From contig JAIPFF010000015.1 in assembly GCA_021736785.1 (NCBI GenBank), positions 1 through 64,000 on the forward strand: a stretch of 64,000 nucleotides of DNA, in the 5' to 3' direction. Shown here piece after piece: positions 54,986 through 63,484 of the stretch. The notes under the pieces are model-generated. The model was not told where the DNA came from and ran no database searches. It worked only from the letters and a program-made list of their open reading frames with translations. Both the position numbers and the translations under genes were made by a program. Source of the DNA: Thiohalocapsa sp. (GTDB lineage Bacteria > Pseudomonadota > Gammaproteobacteria > Chromatiales > Chromatiaceae). Within the stretch, counting starts at the first letter, position 1; the number at the start of each line of letters is the position of its first letter.

Positions 54986-55002
54986 GACGCCGCCCGGGCC
55001 GG

Positions 55003-55332
55003 TCAGCGGTTGACGGCCCGGCTCGGATCGAGCCAAATCCGGTCGCCCTCGACTTCGACGGCGAATACCGCGATCGGCTCGTCGGCCGGCTCGTCCTCCG
55101 GCTGTCCGGTTTCCAGGCTGAAGCGGCTGCCGTGCAGGGAGCACTTGATGCGCTTGCCGTCCAGGCAGCCGTAGGAGAGGGGATAGTCCTCGTGGCTGCA
55201 GTTGTCCTCGACCGCGTAGAAGCGGTCGTCGACGCGGGCGACGATGTAGGCGCGGCCCTCGACCTCGACCTTGACGAATTTGCCCGGCGCGATCGAATCA
55301 ACCGCCGCTACGGCGACAAATGGCTTGTTCAT
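55003..55332 (-). CDS. Rieske-type [2Fe-2S] ferredoxin
   Basis: A 109-residue soluble Rieske protein. The cluster ligands are Cys45/His47 in DNCSHEDYPL and Cys64/His67 in IKCSLHGSRFSL. The body reads VKVEVEGRAYIVARVDDRFY. It resembles ferredoxin components of nonheme dioxygenase systems, but no oxygenase gene is beside it, so it may serve another electron transfer task. It lies 9 bases after the TrpD2-like gene. Confidence 0.93.
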   Translation of the reverse strand: MNKPFVAVAAVDSIAPGKFVKVEVEGRAYIVARVDDRFYAVEDNCSHEDYPLSYGCLDGKRIKCSLHGSRFSLETGQPEDEPADEPIAVFAVEVEGDRIWLDPSRAVNR

Positions 55333-55341
55333 GCCCGCCCC

Positions 55342-56457
55342 TCAGCGCAGCCGCTGCGCGGCAGCGCCCGAATCGAGTGCCGCGCGGATGCGATCCGCCG
55401 CCGCCTGCATGGTGGCTTCGCGGCCCAAGTGCCACAGCACCATGGCGCCCGAGAAGACCAGGCTGTCGTAGGTCGGCCCCCTGGCGCCCTCCAGCGCGGC
55501 CATGCCGGCCCGGGCGGCGGCCTGCGCCGTTGCGCGCACATCCACCGCGACGGCGATGTCGTCGCCGGGCCGCGATGCGGTCGGCAGATCATCGGGCAGC
55601 GGCACGGCACGCACGTTTTGCTCGATGCCGATGGCGGTCGGGTCGATCTCGAACGACTGCTCCTCGCCCATCTGCTGATAGTTGAAGCAGACGCCCTGCT
55701 GGCGCAGCGACGGCACCACCCCGCCCTCGACGCCGCGCACCAGCAGCGCCGAATCAAAGCCGGCGTGCCGGGCGAGCAGCGCATAGATGCGCGGATAGGG
55801 CTTATGCACGTAGCCCGTGACCAGGTGCGTCTTCTTGCGCCCGTGGATGGGACGGGTCATGACCTCGACGGTGGTGATCACCTGGCGCTTGACGATGGTG
55901 CCGCGCAGCGGTACCAAATCGTGCAGCTTCGGCGCGAAGGCGCGCTGATCCACATAGGTCCAGCCGATGTCCGGGTCCGACAACCGCGCCGACGCCTCGG
56001 TCGGCGACAGGTCAACCGGAATGCCGGCGGCCTCCATGACATGGCGATGGGTGATGCCGAATTTCGGACCCACCGCATCGACACCGTGGCTCACCGCCGC
56101 AACGCCGCACTCGGCGAGCACCACGGGCAGGAACGGTGCCGCCGGCAGGCAGCGGTTGTAGCCGTCGTAGGGGTCGGCGATGTCCACGACTTCGTCGACA
56201 TCGGCCAGCACATGATCGGTGGCATCGCGGGCCGCGTCCAGCACACCGCGCTGCTCGTCGTCGGTCTCGCGCTTCATGCGCAGGGCGATCAAAAAGATAC
56301 CCGCCTGTACCGGATCGACGGCGCCGTCCAGGATCGCGTTCATGCCGAGCCGCGCCTCTTCCATCGAGATGTCCTTGGACAGCTCCGGCCCGGTGGCGAT
56401 GCGCTGAATGATGGAGCGCATGGCGCGCTGGGTTTCGGTCAGTTCGATACTGCTCAT
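55342..56457 (-). CDS. TrpD2-like phosphoribosyltransferase family protein
   Basis: A 371-residue protein of the anthranilate phosphoribosyltransferase/glycosyltransferase-3 fold. It has an N-terminal helical domain (LSKDISMEEARLGMNAILDG, VQAGIFLIALRMKRETDDEQ) and a catalytic-like domain (VSHGVDAVGPKFGITHRHVM, HVMEAAGIPVDLSPTEASAR, TYVDQRAFAPKLHDLVPLRG, LVRGVEGGVVPSL). The classic TrpD phosphoribosyl pyrophosphate motifs are changed, and there are no other trp genes nearby, so it is a TrpD2/YbiB-type paralogue, probably not a tryptophan enzyme. It is linked to the Rieske gene by a 9-base gap. Confidence 0.82.
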   Translation of the reverse strand: MSSIELTETQRAMRSIIQRIATGPELSKDISMEEARLGMNAILDGAVDPVQAGIFLIALRMKRETDDEQRGVLDAARDATDHVLADVDEVVDIADPYDGYNRCLPAAPFLPVVLAECGVAAVSHGVDAVGPKFGITHRHVMEAAGIPVDLSPTEASARLSDPDIGWTYVDQRAFAPKLHDLVPLRGTIVKRQVITTVEVMTRPIHGRKKTHLVTGYVHKPYPRIYALLARHAGFDSALLVRGVEGGVVPSLRQQGVCFNYQQMGEEQSFEIDPTAIGIEQNVRAVPLPDDLPTASRPGDDIAVAVDVRATAQAAARAGMAALEGARGPTYDSLVFSGAMVLWHLGREATMQAAADRIRAALDSGAAAQRLR

Positions 56458-56761
56458 CGGTGGGGTGCCTTTTCGTTGTCCATGTGGTGAGCGCGCCGCG
56501 GGCGGCGCTCGCGAAGATGTTAGCTGGCGCAGGAGGTCGGGGTCTTCGCGCGGACCTTCAAGCGGCGTGGATGCGCCGACCGGCGCAAAGCCGCGACGGC
56601 GGACGGCGTCGGCGCCTCGCCGCTTGCCGGCTCGCAACAGCCGGCGGTCCGGGAGAGCGCGGCGCGCAAACCGGGCGCCGGGTGTCGGCTCAATTGCGCT
56701 CGTCGGTCGGGTTGGCGAGCGGCATCAACGGCGGCGCGCAAACCGGGCGAGGGTTGTCTGC

Positions 56762-57748
56762 TCAATCCCGCCAGCGCTTCAGCAGATCGGCATAGGCGTC
56801 GATACGCCGGTCGCGCAGGAAGGGCCAGATACGGCGGACCTGCTCCGAGCGGGCCGGGTCGATCTCGGCGCTCAGCAGTTGCTCTTCGGTATCGGACCCG
56901 CTCGCCAGCAGCTCGCCCTGGGGGCCGCAGATGAACGAGCGGCCCCAGAAAGCGATGCCGTCGACGCCGTCCGCCGCCGTCTCCGCCGCCGTCTCCGCCG
57001 CCGTCTCCGCCGCCGTCTCCGCCGCCGTCTCCGCCGCCGTCTCCGCCGCCGTCTCCGAGGCCGGCTCCGGGGCCGGCTCGAAGCCGACGCGGTTGCAGGC
57101 AAGCAGCGGCAGGCCGTTGGCGATGGCATGACCGCGCTGCACCGTTATCCAGGCGTCGAGCTGGCGCTGCTGCTCGTCCGCGGGGTCGGTGCGGTCCCAA
57201 CCGATGGCGGTGGGATACAGCAGCAGCTCGGCGCCGGCCAGCGCCATCAGCCGCGCGGCCTCGGGAAACCATTGGTCCCAGCAGACCAGCACGCCCAGGC
57301 GCCCGGCGGCGGTGTCCACCGGCTCGAAGCCGAGGTCGCCGGGTGTGAAGTAGAACTTCTCGTAGAAGCCCGGATCGTCGGGGATGTGCATCTTGCGGTA
57401 GACACCGGCCAAGCTGCCGTCCGCATCGAGCACCACCGCGGTGTTGTGGTAGACGCCGGCAGCGCGGCGCTCGAAGACGGAGCCGACGATCACCATGCCG
57501 AGGGTGCCGGCCAATGCGCCCAGCCATTGCGTGGTCGGTCCCGGCACCGGCTCCGCGGCATCGAACAGTCGGGCTTCCTCCCGCTGGCAGAAGTACGGCC
57601 CCTCGTGGAGCTCCGGGAGCAGTGCCAGACGGCAGCCTTGCGCGGCGGCCTCGCGCAGCTGCCGCTCGATGGCGCCGCGGTTGGCGCCGGCGGCGGCGCG
57701 ATGTCGGATCTGCACGCAGGCGGTTTTGATGGTGTCGCGTTTGGGCAT
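56762..57748 (-). CDS. aguB: Carbon-nitrogen hydrolase (N-carbamoylputrescine amidase type)
   Basis: A 328-residue nitrilase-superfamily amidase. The catalytic triad is Glu46 (LLPELHEGPYFCQ), Lys119 (VYRKMHIPDDPGFYEKFYF) and Cys156 (VLVCWDQWFPEAARLMALAG). Residues 119-135 and LLYPTAIGWDRTDPADE fit N-carbamoylputrescine amidase, which makes putrescine from N-carbamoylputrescine. A loop after ACNRVGFE carries seven exact ETAA repeats (232-259), not part of the family fold, before the core resumes at GIAFWGRSFICGPQGELLAS. No aguA (agmatine deiminase) is adjacent, so the substrate is not proven. The start ATG is at 57748. Confidence 0.9.
   Translation of the reverse strand: MPKRDTIKTACVQIRHRAAAGANRGAIERQLREAAAQGCRLALLPELHEGPYFCQREEARLFDAAEPVPGPTTQWLGALAGTLGMVIVGSVFERRAAGVYHNTAVVLDADGSLAGVYRKMHIPDDPGFYEKFYFTPGDLGFEPVDTAAGRLGVLVCWDQWFPEAARLMALAGAELLLYPTAIGWDRTDPADEQQRQLDAWITVQRGHAIANGLPLLACNRVGFEPAPEPASETAAETAAETAAETAAETAAETAAETAADGVDGIAFWGRSFICGPQGELLASGSDTEEQLLSAEIDPARSEQVRRIWPFLRDRRIDAYADLLKRWRD
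56972..57055. repeat. In-frame 12-bp repeat, seven copies, in aguB
   Basis: Seven tandem copies of GCCGCCGTCTCC encode (Glu-Thr-Ala-Ala)7. Slippage would add or remove four residues without breaking the frame. Confidence 0.92.
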
Positions 57749-57807
57749 GTCTGAGGTGTTCGGGCGTGCTCCTGAGCAGAGTGACGTTCGATCGCGGCGC
57801 TCGGGCG

Positions 57808-60800
57808 CTATGGCCCGAACAGGAGGCTCTCGTACCAATACAGCTCGTCGGTATCCAACCGGAAGCCGGTGTCTTCCGAGCCCTTGCCGTCGGTGCCGGC
57901 GCCGACACCGACCAGGCGGATCTCGGTGCCGAAGTGGGCGACCGCATGGTCCGGGATGCTGGACTTGATTTTCTTGCGCCGGTCGATTTTCGACAAGGTC
58001 GCGCCGGTCGGCGACGCCCAATCATAGCGGGCAGAGCCGTCGTGCAGCGAGACGGCGTACAGGTAGCCCGCGCCCTCCGACGGACGGCAGATGCTTTCGT
58101 TCTCGGGGTCGTCGGGGTCCGGCGGCACGTAGCTGGTGAAGAACACCGTGCCCTTCAATGTGATGGAGCGCGATAGGCTTTTCTCGCCGCTGTCTTCCAG
58201 GCGCAGGTACCAGCCCTTGGTGCGGGCGGCGCGCAGCGTCGACTGCACGCTCGCGCGCTGCTCGCCGGTGCCGTCTTGGATCAGGTTGTCGGTGATGTCC
58301 ATGAGCGCCGACTCGGTGATCACGGGCGGCGTTTCGGCGCAGGGCAGGCCTTTCGGATTCGAGACCGCGCTGGCGCAGGCGTCCACTGCGTCGTTGCCGT
58401 CGTTGGCGATATGGATGGCGCTCTTGATGCCGTAGTCGCGCAGCACGTAGACGCGGTTGTCCACCGTGGTCTCGAGCGGGTGCGAGCGGTTGCCGGTGCC
58501 GACAATGACGGCGTCGAAGGACAGGCCGTAATAGCGGGTCTGCACCACGTCGACGCGGTTCATGATGCGCCGGTCGTCGGTCTCGGTGTCGCCGCCGAGG
58601 GCGGCGAGCTTGTGCACGGTCCAGTCCTGATCCTTTGCACCGATCATGTCGATGCGCCAGACGTTGCCGCCGGTATCGGCGAAGTACAGTCGATCGGAGA
58701 TACCGTCGCTGTCGGCATCGATGGCGGTCACCGCGGCCGGCACCGAATCTTCCAGTCCCGGTACCTGTAGGTTGTAGGCGTTGCTGACGGCGGGCGTCGC
58801 GCTCCAGACGAGCGCGCCGGTCTCGGCGTCGAGGATGTACAGGCCGCGGCCGACATTGTCCGCCGTTCCCGCCTGCTGGAAGTCTTTATTGGTGTCGTAG
58901 CCGGCGGCGACGATGACCACCGGGTCGTCGTAGCCGGGGATGCGGGTGACTTCGGGCTCGGCCCAGGTCTGGCCGAGCTCGCTCAGCGTGTCGTCGTCTC
59001 GCCGCCAGAGCATCGAGGGGTTGTCCGGGTCGGTCACGTCCATCGCATAGTAGCTTGTGCCGCCGCGGCGCATGCCGAAGAAGATATGCGCCTTGTCGCC
59101 GTCGGCGACGGCGATGGCGCCGTCGTCGTCGGCATCGACGATGTAAGACGAGACGCTGCCGTCGATGCCGTAGGGGTGCTCGGAGGTGATGCTGTTTTCG
59201 TAGAGCACCTTGACGATGGGCGCGGTCTCCTTGGCGAAGAAGGCCCAGTCCTCGCTGCCGTCGGCGGCGTCGAGCATATGCAGGAAGCCGGCGTTGGTGC
59301 CGAAGACGATGCGCACGTCCTGGTCATTGGCGTCGCTGCCGCCGTAGTTGATCGCCAGCGGGCGCGAATGAATGAGGTCGCCGATGATCCAGGGGCGGGT
59401 GTCGGCGGTGTCGCCGTCTTCGTCCTCGTCGTCGACGTCGACGCCGCGGGCCCAGTCGATCAGCAGGTCGCGCTCGGCGTCGTCCTCGATGCCGAACAGC
59501 GCCGGGGTCAGGGCGTCGTTGTCGGTGTCGAAGGTCTCCAGGGCCTCGCCGTCGCCGGTATTGGCCACCCCGGTATTGGTCAGCAAGGTGCGATCCGACA
59601 CGTCGCGGGCGGCGAGCAGGGCGCCGGCCCCGCCGGCCTCCACATCCATGCCGTCGCCGGACACCGACGTCCAGAACGTCGATGCGCTGTTCTTGATGTT
59701 GCCGCTCTCTTCGTCGATGGCGCGGGCGCCGTTGCGGTCCAATACCTCGCCGTCGTCGTTGATAATCAGCTTCTTGATATTGCCCGGCCAGCGCGGGGTG
59801 TTGTAGGGCCGGAACATGGAATAGAACAGGTCATCCAGGCTGCGGGTGCGGTTGAAGGCATCCACGGCAACGGCGGGCGCGGCGAAGTTGGTGTTCGACG
59901 ACAGGATCTCGTTGATGGCGCGCTGAAACGCCTCGTTCAACTCGGGTGCATCATCGGCCGTGAAATATTTGCCGCCGCCGCGCTCGGCGGTCTCGCCGAG
60001 TAATGCCTGATCGGTCTGGAAGCCGACGGTGAAGGTCAGCGCGATGTTGTCGCCGTTTTCCCATTGGTCGTCCATGTCGTTGCGGAACATGTACTCGGCG
60101 AGCTCCGGCAGGCAGTTCTCGGCGGTGGAGTCGATCCAGCCGCGCGAGGGATCATGCCTGCTGTTTGCGTGTATGCCGCAGCTGCCGATGCCCGGAAGGG
60201 CCTTGATGGCGGCGTTCGCGCTCAGGTCGAGCGTCGGCACGCCGTCGGTCATCAGCAGCACGTACATCTGCTCGCAGTCGCCGAGCGGGCTGTGGTAGGT
60301 GCCGTCGTAGGCGCAACTGCCGCTCGGGTTCTCGGCGCAGCGGTCCCGCACCGGGTCGGCGGTGGAATCGTCGTCGCCGAAGCGAACGCTTTGGGCGATG
60401 TCGTCCGGGCGCGCGATGTAGCGAAACGCCTCGTAGAGCGTCTCGCACAGCGGCGTGTTGGTCATGGGCTCCAAGTCGTCGACGGTGTCGATCATGGCCG
60501 TGCGGTCGGCGGCGTCCATATGCTGCAGGTGATGGACCACCCGCCCGCCGTCGCGCCCCTCCTCCCAGGTGCCCCGATAGCTGTTCCAGCTGCCGTTCAC
60601 GTTGAAGGTCATCAGGCCGAAGTCGACGTTGGGATTGGTCGTGATCAGATTGGTGACCACCTCCTTGGCGATCTCCATCTTCGAGCGCTCGGAGGCCATA
60701 CCGTCGTTGTGGTACCAGGCCATGTACTGGGCACTGTAGAGATTGCGGAAGGTATTCGGATAATCGCGCAGGCCCTGGCCATCCCACGGGCCGCCCGCGC

Positions 60801-61389
60801 CGGAGCAGTAGGGGCCGTTGCTGCAGGGCATGCCCGACGAGAAGCCGTTGTTGTCGCTGTCGCCGGCGTTGACGTCGCTCTGGCACTCCCAGGCGTCGGG
60901 TGCCTGCACGCCGGAGCTTGTGCCGAAGTAGTACCAACCGGCGCTGGTGCGCCAACTGCCTTCGATCCACGCCGCGACATAGTCGTTGAAGTTGCCGAGG
61001 GTCTCCAGCGGCGTGACGGATGCGGCGCAGTGATTGACGTTGGCGACGATCCACTGGCTGGTCCAGACCGGCGGCGGGCGGCCGTCTTCGGACCAATACA
61101 CGCGGTCGCTGCGAAGCCGATCGAGGTCGGCCCAGGGATCCAAAGACGTATAGGTGCTGCTCAGATAATTCGCGGCGGGATCGAAGGCCGGCTTCGCGGT
61201 CGTGATCTTCTCGTCCATGCTGCCGGAATTATCGAAAATGATCAGCACCTTGGCGCGCCCGCCCGAGACGCCGGTGGCATCGTATCGGCTGAGGAAAATC
61301 TCGGTGTCGTCGCCGATCGCGGTGCCTGCCGCGATTGCCAGCAACGCCGGCAATGCCGGTAACAGGCGACTGGCGATTCGAAGGACCAT
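57808..61389 (-). CDS. pilY1: PilY1-like type IV pilus adhesin/biogenesis protein
   Basis: A 1193-residue secreted protein. A signal peptide (LLPALPALLAIAAGTAIG) is followed by a von Willebrand A-type region with a metal site in LIIFDNSGSMDEK (Asp53-x-Ser-x-Ser57) and MYVLLMTDGVPTLD. The C-terminal half is a PilY1 beta-propeller: RPWIIGDLIHSRPLAINYGG, VFGTNAGFLHMLDAADGSED, and a calcium-loop-like DADSDGISDRLYFADTGGNV near residue 890-905. PilY1 proteins sit with minor pilins at the tip and control extension and adhesion. No minor pilin genes (fimT, pilV, pilW, pilX) are next to it here. It is 60 bases ahead of aguB on the same strand. Confidence 0.9.
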   Translation of the reverse strand: MVLRIASRLLPALPALLAIAAGTAIGDDTEIFLSRYDATGVSGGRAKVLIIFDNSGSMDEKITTAKPAFDPAANYLSSTYTSLDPWADLDRLRSDRVYWSEDGRPPPVWTSQWIVANVNHCAASVTPLETLGNFNDYVAAWIEGSWRTSAGWYYFGTSSGVQAPDAWECQSDVNAGDSDNNGFSSGMPCSNGPYCSGAGGPWDGQGLRDYPNTFRNLYSAQYMAWYHNDGMASERSKMEIAKEVVTNLITTNPNVDFGLMTFNVNGSWNSYRGTWEEGRDGGRVVHHLQHMDAADRTAMIDTVDDLEPMTNTPLCETLYEAFRYIARPDDIAQSVRFGDDDSTADPVRDRCAENPSGSCAYDGTYHSPLGDCEQMYVLLMTDGVPTLDLSANAAIKALPGIGSCGIHANSRHDPSRGWIDSTAENCLPELAEYMFRNDMDDQWENGDNIALTFTVGFQTDQALLGETAERGGGKYFTADDAPELNEAFQRAINEILSSNTNFAAPAVAVDAFNRTRSLDDLFYSMFRPYNTPRWPGNIKKLIINDDGEVLDRNGARAIDEESGNIKNSASTFWTSVSGDGMDVEAGGAGALLAARDVSDRTLLTNTGVANTGDGEALETFDTDNDALTPALFGIEDDAERDLLIDWARGVDVDDEDEDGDTADTRPWIIGDLIHSRPLAINYGGSDANDQDVRIVFGTNAGFLHMLDAADGSEDWAFFAKETAPIVKVLYENSITSEHPYGIDGSVSSYIVDADDDGAIAVADGDKAHIFFGMRRGGTSYYAMDVTDPDNPSMLWRRDDDTLSELGQTWAEPEVTRIPGYDDPVVIVAAGYDTNKDFQQAGTADNVGRGLYILDAETGALVWSATPAVSNAYNLQVPGLEDSVPAAVTAIDADSDGISDRLYFADTGGNVWRIDMIGAKDQDWTVHKLAALGGDTETDDRRIMNRVDVVQTRYYGLSFDAVIVGTGNRSHPLETTVDNRVYVLRDYGIKSAIHIANDGNDAVDACASAVSNPKGLPCAETPPVITESALMDITDNLIQDGTGEQRASVQSTLRAARTKGWYLRLEDSGEKSLSRSITLKGTVFFTSYVPPDPDDPENESICRPSEGAGYLYAVSLHDGSARYDWASPTGATLSKIDRRKKIKSSIPDHAVAHFGTEIRLVGVGAGTDGKGSEDTGFRLDTDELYWYESLLFGP

Positions 61390-61889
61390 AGCGCGCGAAC
61401 CTCTTGCTCGAGCATGGCCGCAAAGCCGTGCGGCTCGGTTCGGACAACGTCCCCGGCCGCACCCGCGGCAAGGCTCGGACAGGGGAAAATCGGGTGGTAC
61501 GGCCCCGCGCCTGCCGGGTGACGGCGCTGGCTTGGGCGCGGGGATCGGAGACCGCGTTGCTCGGTTGTTGCTGTGCGGTAAAAACCGTCAGTGAAAAACC
61601 TACATGTAACCTAAAGGCTAGCGGAGCCGCGGGGCCGTTTTGAGAACTGATCGCTGTTTTGCGAAGACGTGTGCGTGCAACCGCGCGGAATCGCGCCGCA
61701 CCCTGCAGGATCGCGGACTGGAGAACGTGAACGGGCTCGACCGCCATGCGGCCCACCGCGCGGCACGCTCGGAGGCATCGGGTCGAAGGTGGGCCGACCT
61801 GCCGGCAGCGACGATGGTCGCCCTATCGGGATTCCTCGCCCCGGAGGCGAGGTTGCGGATCAGCCGGCCGGGGCGGACGCCAGCCACTT
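61390..61889. other. Region without recognisable gene
   Basis: About 500 bases upstream of pilY1. Short frames on both strands are rich in Arg/Ala/Pro and lack family features. It should hold the pilY1 promoter, but none is clear. It ends at the first repeat copy. Confidence 0.55.
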
Positions 61890-62144
61890 AAAAATAGGGA
61901 CAGACCACGTTTTCCGGACTTAACCGAAGAAAAATAGGGACAGACCACGTTTTCCGGACGTAACCGACATCAGAGAAAAATAGGGACAGACCACGTTTTC
62001 CGGACGTAACCGACATCAATCGCGAGATCAATCGAGAAAAATAGGGACAGACCACGTTTTCCGGACGTAACCGACATCAATCGCGAGATCAATCGTGGTC
62101 TGTCCCCGAAAATCCGAGGTCAATTGTGGTCTGTCCGCGAAAAT
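61890..62144. repeat. Nested array of a 79-bp palindromic repeat
   Basis: Four direct copies of a 30-base left end (AAAAATAGGGACAGACCACG then TTTTCCGGAC) start at 61890, 61930, 61976 and 62037. The fourth is a full 79-bp unit (62037-62115), with an inverted right end GTGGTCTGTCCCCGAAAAT. The first three are cut after 40, 46 and 61 bases, so each copy is longer than the one before. A further right-end copy lies at 62126-62144. A single full unit recurs at 63400-63478. From memory, similar GGGACAGACCAC repeats are widespread in gammaproteobacteria. No transposase is present here. Confidence 0.88.
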
Positions 62145-62308
62145 CGTTTTACCAGCATGCCGTCGAATGTGCGTTCAAGTGGCTCAACCGTCGCGGCGGC
62201 AAGCGCAAAAGCTCCACTTGGCCGGTGTTCAACCCTGCCCTCGGGAAGCTTGGCCTCGCCCGGCCGCGGATCACCGAGAAGCCCTACGTGCGACCGGTGT
62301 TTGCATGA
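62145..62308 (+). pseudogene. Group II intron reverse transcriptase, C-terminal remnant
   Basis: The frame reads YQHAVECAFKWLNRRGGKRK, then STWPVFNPALGKLGLARPRI and TEKPYVRPVFA before the stop at 62306-62308. This matches the C-terminal end of group II intron-encoded reverse transcriptases (the KWLNRR...W..F...PRI.E pattern after the maturase domain). The reverse transcriptase and maturase domains are missing; the homology begins directly at the last repeat copy (62126-62144), so the repeat and the truncation appear linked. Confidence 0.75.
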
Positions 62309-62343
62309 TCTCTTTCGCTTGCGCGAAAGCGGGTACAACCGAG

Positions 62344-62411
62344 GAGCCGGTGTACGGGAAAACCGCACGTCCGGGACTGTGCCGGGGGCGCCGGGTAACC
62401 GGCGTCCCTAC
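62344..62411 (+). mobile_element. Group II intron 3' end, domains V and VI (relic)
   Basis: Positions 62344-62377 (34 bases, the usual domain V length) run from GAGCCGG through a GAAA-type loop (ACGGGAAAACCGCACG) to TCCGGGAC and look like domain V. The following CGCCGGGTAACCGGCG hairpin with CCCTAC fits domain VI and the 3' end near 62411. It lies just downstream of the reverse transcriptase remnant, in the expected order. Without the 5' domains it cannot splice. Confidence 0.65.
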
Positions 62412-62431
62412 GCCGGAGAAGCTGGAACAAG

Positions 62432-62460
62432 TTGTACCATCCGAATTAGGCGGCTACACT
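62432..62460 (+). promoter_or_regulatory. Sigma-70 type promoter of toxin-antitoxin pair
   Basis: TTGTAC (62432-62437) and TACACT (62455-62460) are separated by 17 bases, close to the sigma-70 consensus. Confidence 0.65.
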
Positions 62461-62462
62461 GT

Positions 62463-62475
62463 ATTACAATGTAAT
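62463..62475. promoter_or_regulatory. Palindromic operator before antitoxin gene
   Basis: ATTACAATGTAAT is a perfect palindrome around one central base. It covers the expected transcription start just after the -10 box, where an autoregulating RHH antitoxin would bind. Confidence 0.65.
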
Positions 62476-62495
62476 CCTGGCCGGGAGTGTTGGCG

Positions 62496-62762
62496 ATGGG
62501 AGTAACGAGCATCAGATTGCAACCCGAGATCGAGCGTCCGCTGGAGGAATTGGCGGCGAAGCTTGATCGAAGCAAAAATTACATCATAAATCAGGCGATT
62601 AGGGAGTATATCGAGCGCCAGTCTGTCGAAGATGTACGGTGGTCTGAAACGCTCGAAGCGCTGAACTCGATAAAGAATGGTTCGAGCCTAACAGAGGAAG
62701 AGGTGAATGCCTGGCTGGAAAGTTGGGGTTCCGGTGAAGAGTTGAGCCCGCCGGGCAAATGA
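62496..62762 (+). CDS. RHH-type antitoxin
   Basis: An 88-residue antitoxin. The N-terminal ribbon-helix-helix DNA-binding domain reads GVTSIRLQPEIERPLEELAA and KLDRSKNYIINQAIREYIER; the acidic C-terminal part (NGSSLTEEEVNAWLESWG) would block the toxin. GGGAG at 62483-62487 sets the ATG at 62496 over a GTG at 62487. Its 3' end overlaps the toxin gene by 4 bases. The pair is richer in A+T than its surroundings, which suggests recent transfer. Confidence 0.9.
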   Translation: MGVTSIRLQPEIERPLEELAAKLDRSKNYIINQAIREYIERQSVEDVRWSETLEALNSIKNGSSLTEEEVNAWLESWGSGEELSPPGK

Positions 62763-63040
62763 ATGTCCGCTATTCCCCCGAGGCGGTTGGCGATCTCCGC
62801 CGCCTCCGCGAGTTCATTGAGGTCAAGAACCCTCGCGCAGCGCAGGAAGCAGCGGCCACTATCCTGAAGGGCATTGCTCAGCTGAAACAGTTTCCATTGC
62901 TGGGCACCAAAGTTGAACGAGCGCCCAATCCAGAAGCGGTGCGCGATTTGGTGTTAGGAAATTATCTGGCTCGTTATCTCGTACACGAAACGGAAGTCTA
63001 TGTGCTTCGTATCTGGCATCACAGGGAAAATCGCTTCTAA
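62759..63040 (+). CDS. ParE/RelE-family toxin
   Basis: A 93-residue toxin of the ParE/RelE superfamily: VRYSPEAVGDLRRLREFIEV, AAATILKGIAQLKQFPLLGT, VRDLVLGNYLARYLVHETEV and the ending YVLRIWHHRENRF. The IWHxRENR end is typical of ParE/RelE toxins; gyrase or ribosome as target cannot be told by eye. Its ATG overlaps the antitoxin stop (ATGA), so both are made together. Confidence 0.9.
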   Translation: MNVRYSPEAVGDLRRLREFIEVKNPRAAQEAAATILKGIAQLKQFPLLGTKVERAPNPEAVRDLVLGNYLARYLVHETEVYVLRIWHHRENRF

Positions 63041-63399
63041 TCGGGTAAGGGCGGGTGTTTAGGGCGTCCTCCGCGCACCACTATCTCGCGGCGCGCGCAT
63101 CAGCCCGAGCGACGGACTTGCCGGCGCGCGCGTCCGGCGGACAGTTTACGTGATTCGATTGAGGAGGAGCCGTACCCTGGAGTCAAGTACGGTACTACGA
63201 CAACGGGCGATTGAGGGACCGATGGCGCGGTATCGCAGGGGCGGTTGTTCCAGGGCGTCCGCATCATACGACGCGGCGCGGCAATCGGCGCTATTGCACC
63301 TGCTTTCGCGAAGACGGCTGGTTCTCAACGCATAGCGGGACCCGCGGGCGTCTGTTTACCGCGCGCTCACGGCCTCGAAGCTGGCAAGGGCTGCAGGCG
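63041..63399. other. Region without recognisable gene
   Basis: About 360 bases between the toxin gene and the single 79-bp repeat. No frame shows family features. It may be leftover DNA from the rearrangement that broke hsdR. Confidence 0.5.
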
Positions 63400-63478
63400 A
63401 AAAATGGGGACAGGCCACGTTTTCCGGGCGTAACCGAGATGAATCGCAAGATCAATTGTGGTCTGTCCCCGAAAATCC
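63400..63478. repeat. Single full copy of the 79-bp palindromic repeat
   Basis: Left end AAAAATGGGGACAGGCCACG and right end GTGGTCTGTCCCCGAAAAT enclose a core that begins TAACCGAGATGAATCGCAAG. It is the same length as the full unit at 62037-62115, with several base changes. It sits exactly where the hsdR reading frame loses homology. Confidence 0.88.
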
Positions 63479-63484
63479 CGCGTA

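Noticed and set aside
61890-62144. Possible CRISPR array
   Set aside because: The direct repeats have no unique spacers of regular size; units are nested truncations of one palindromic element, and no cas genes are nearby.
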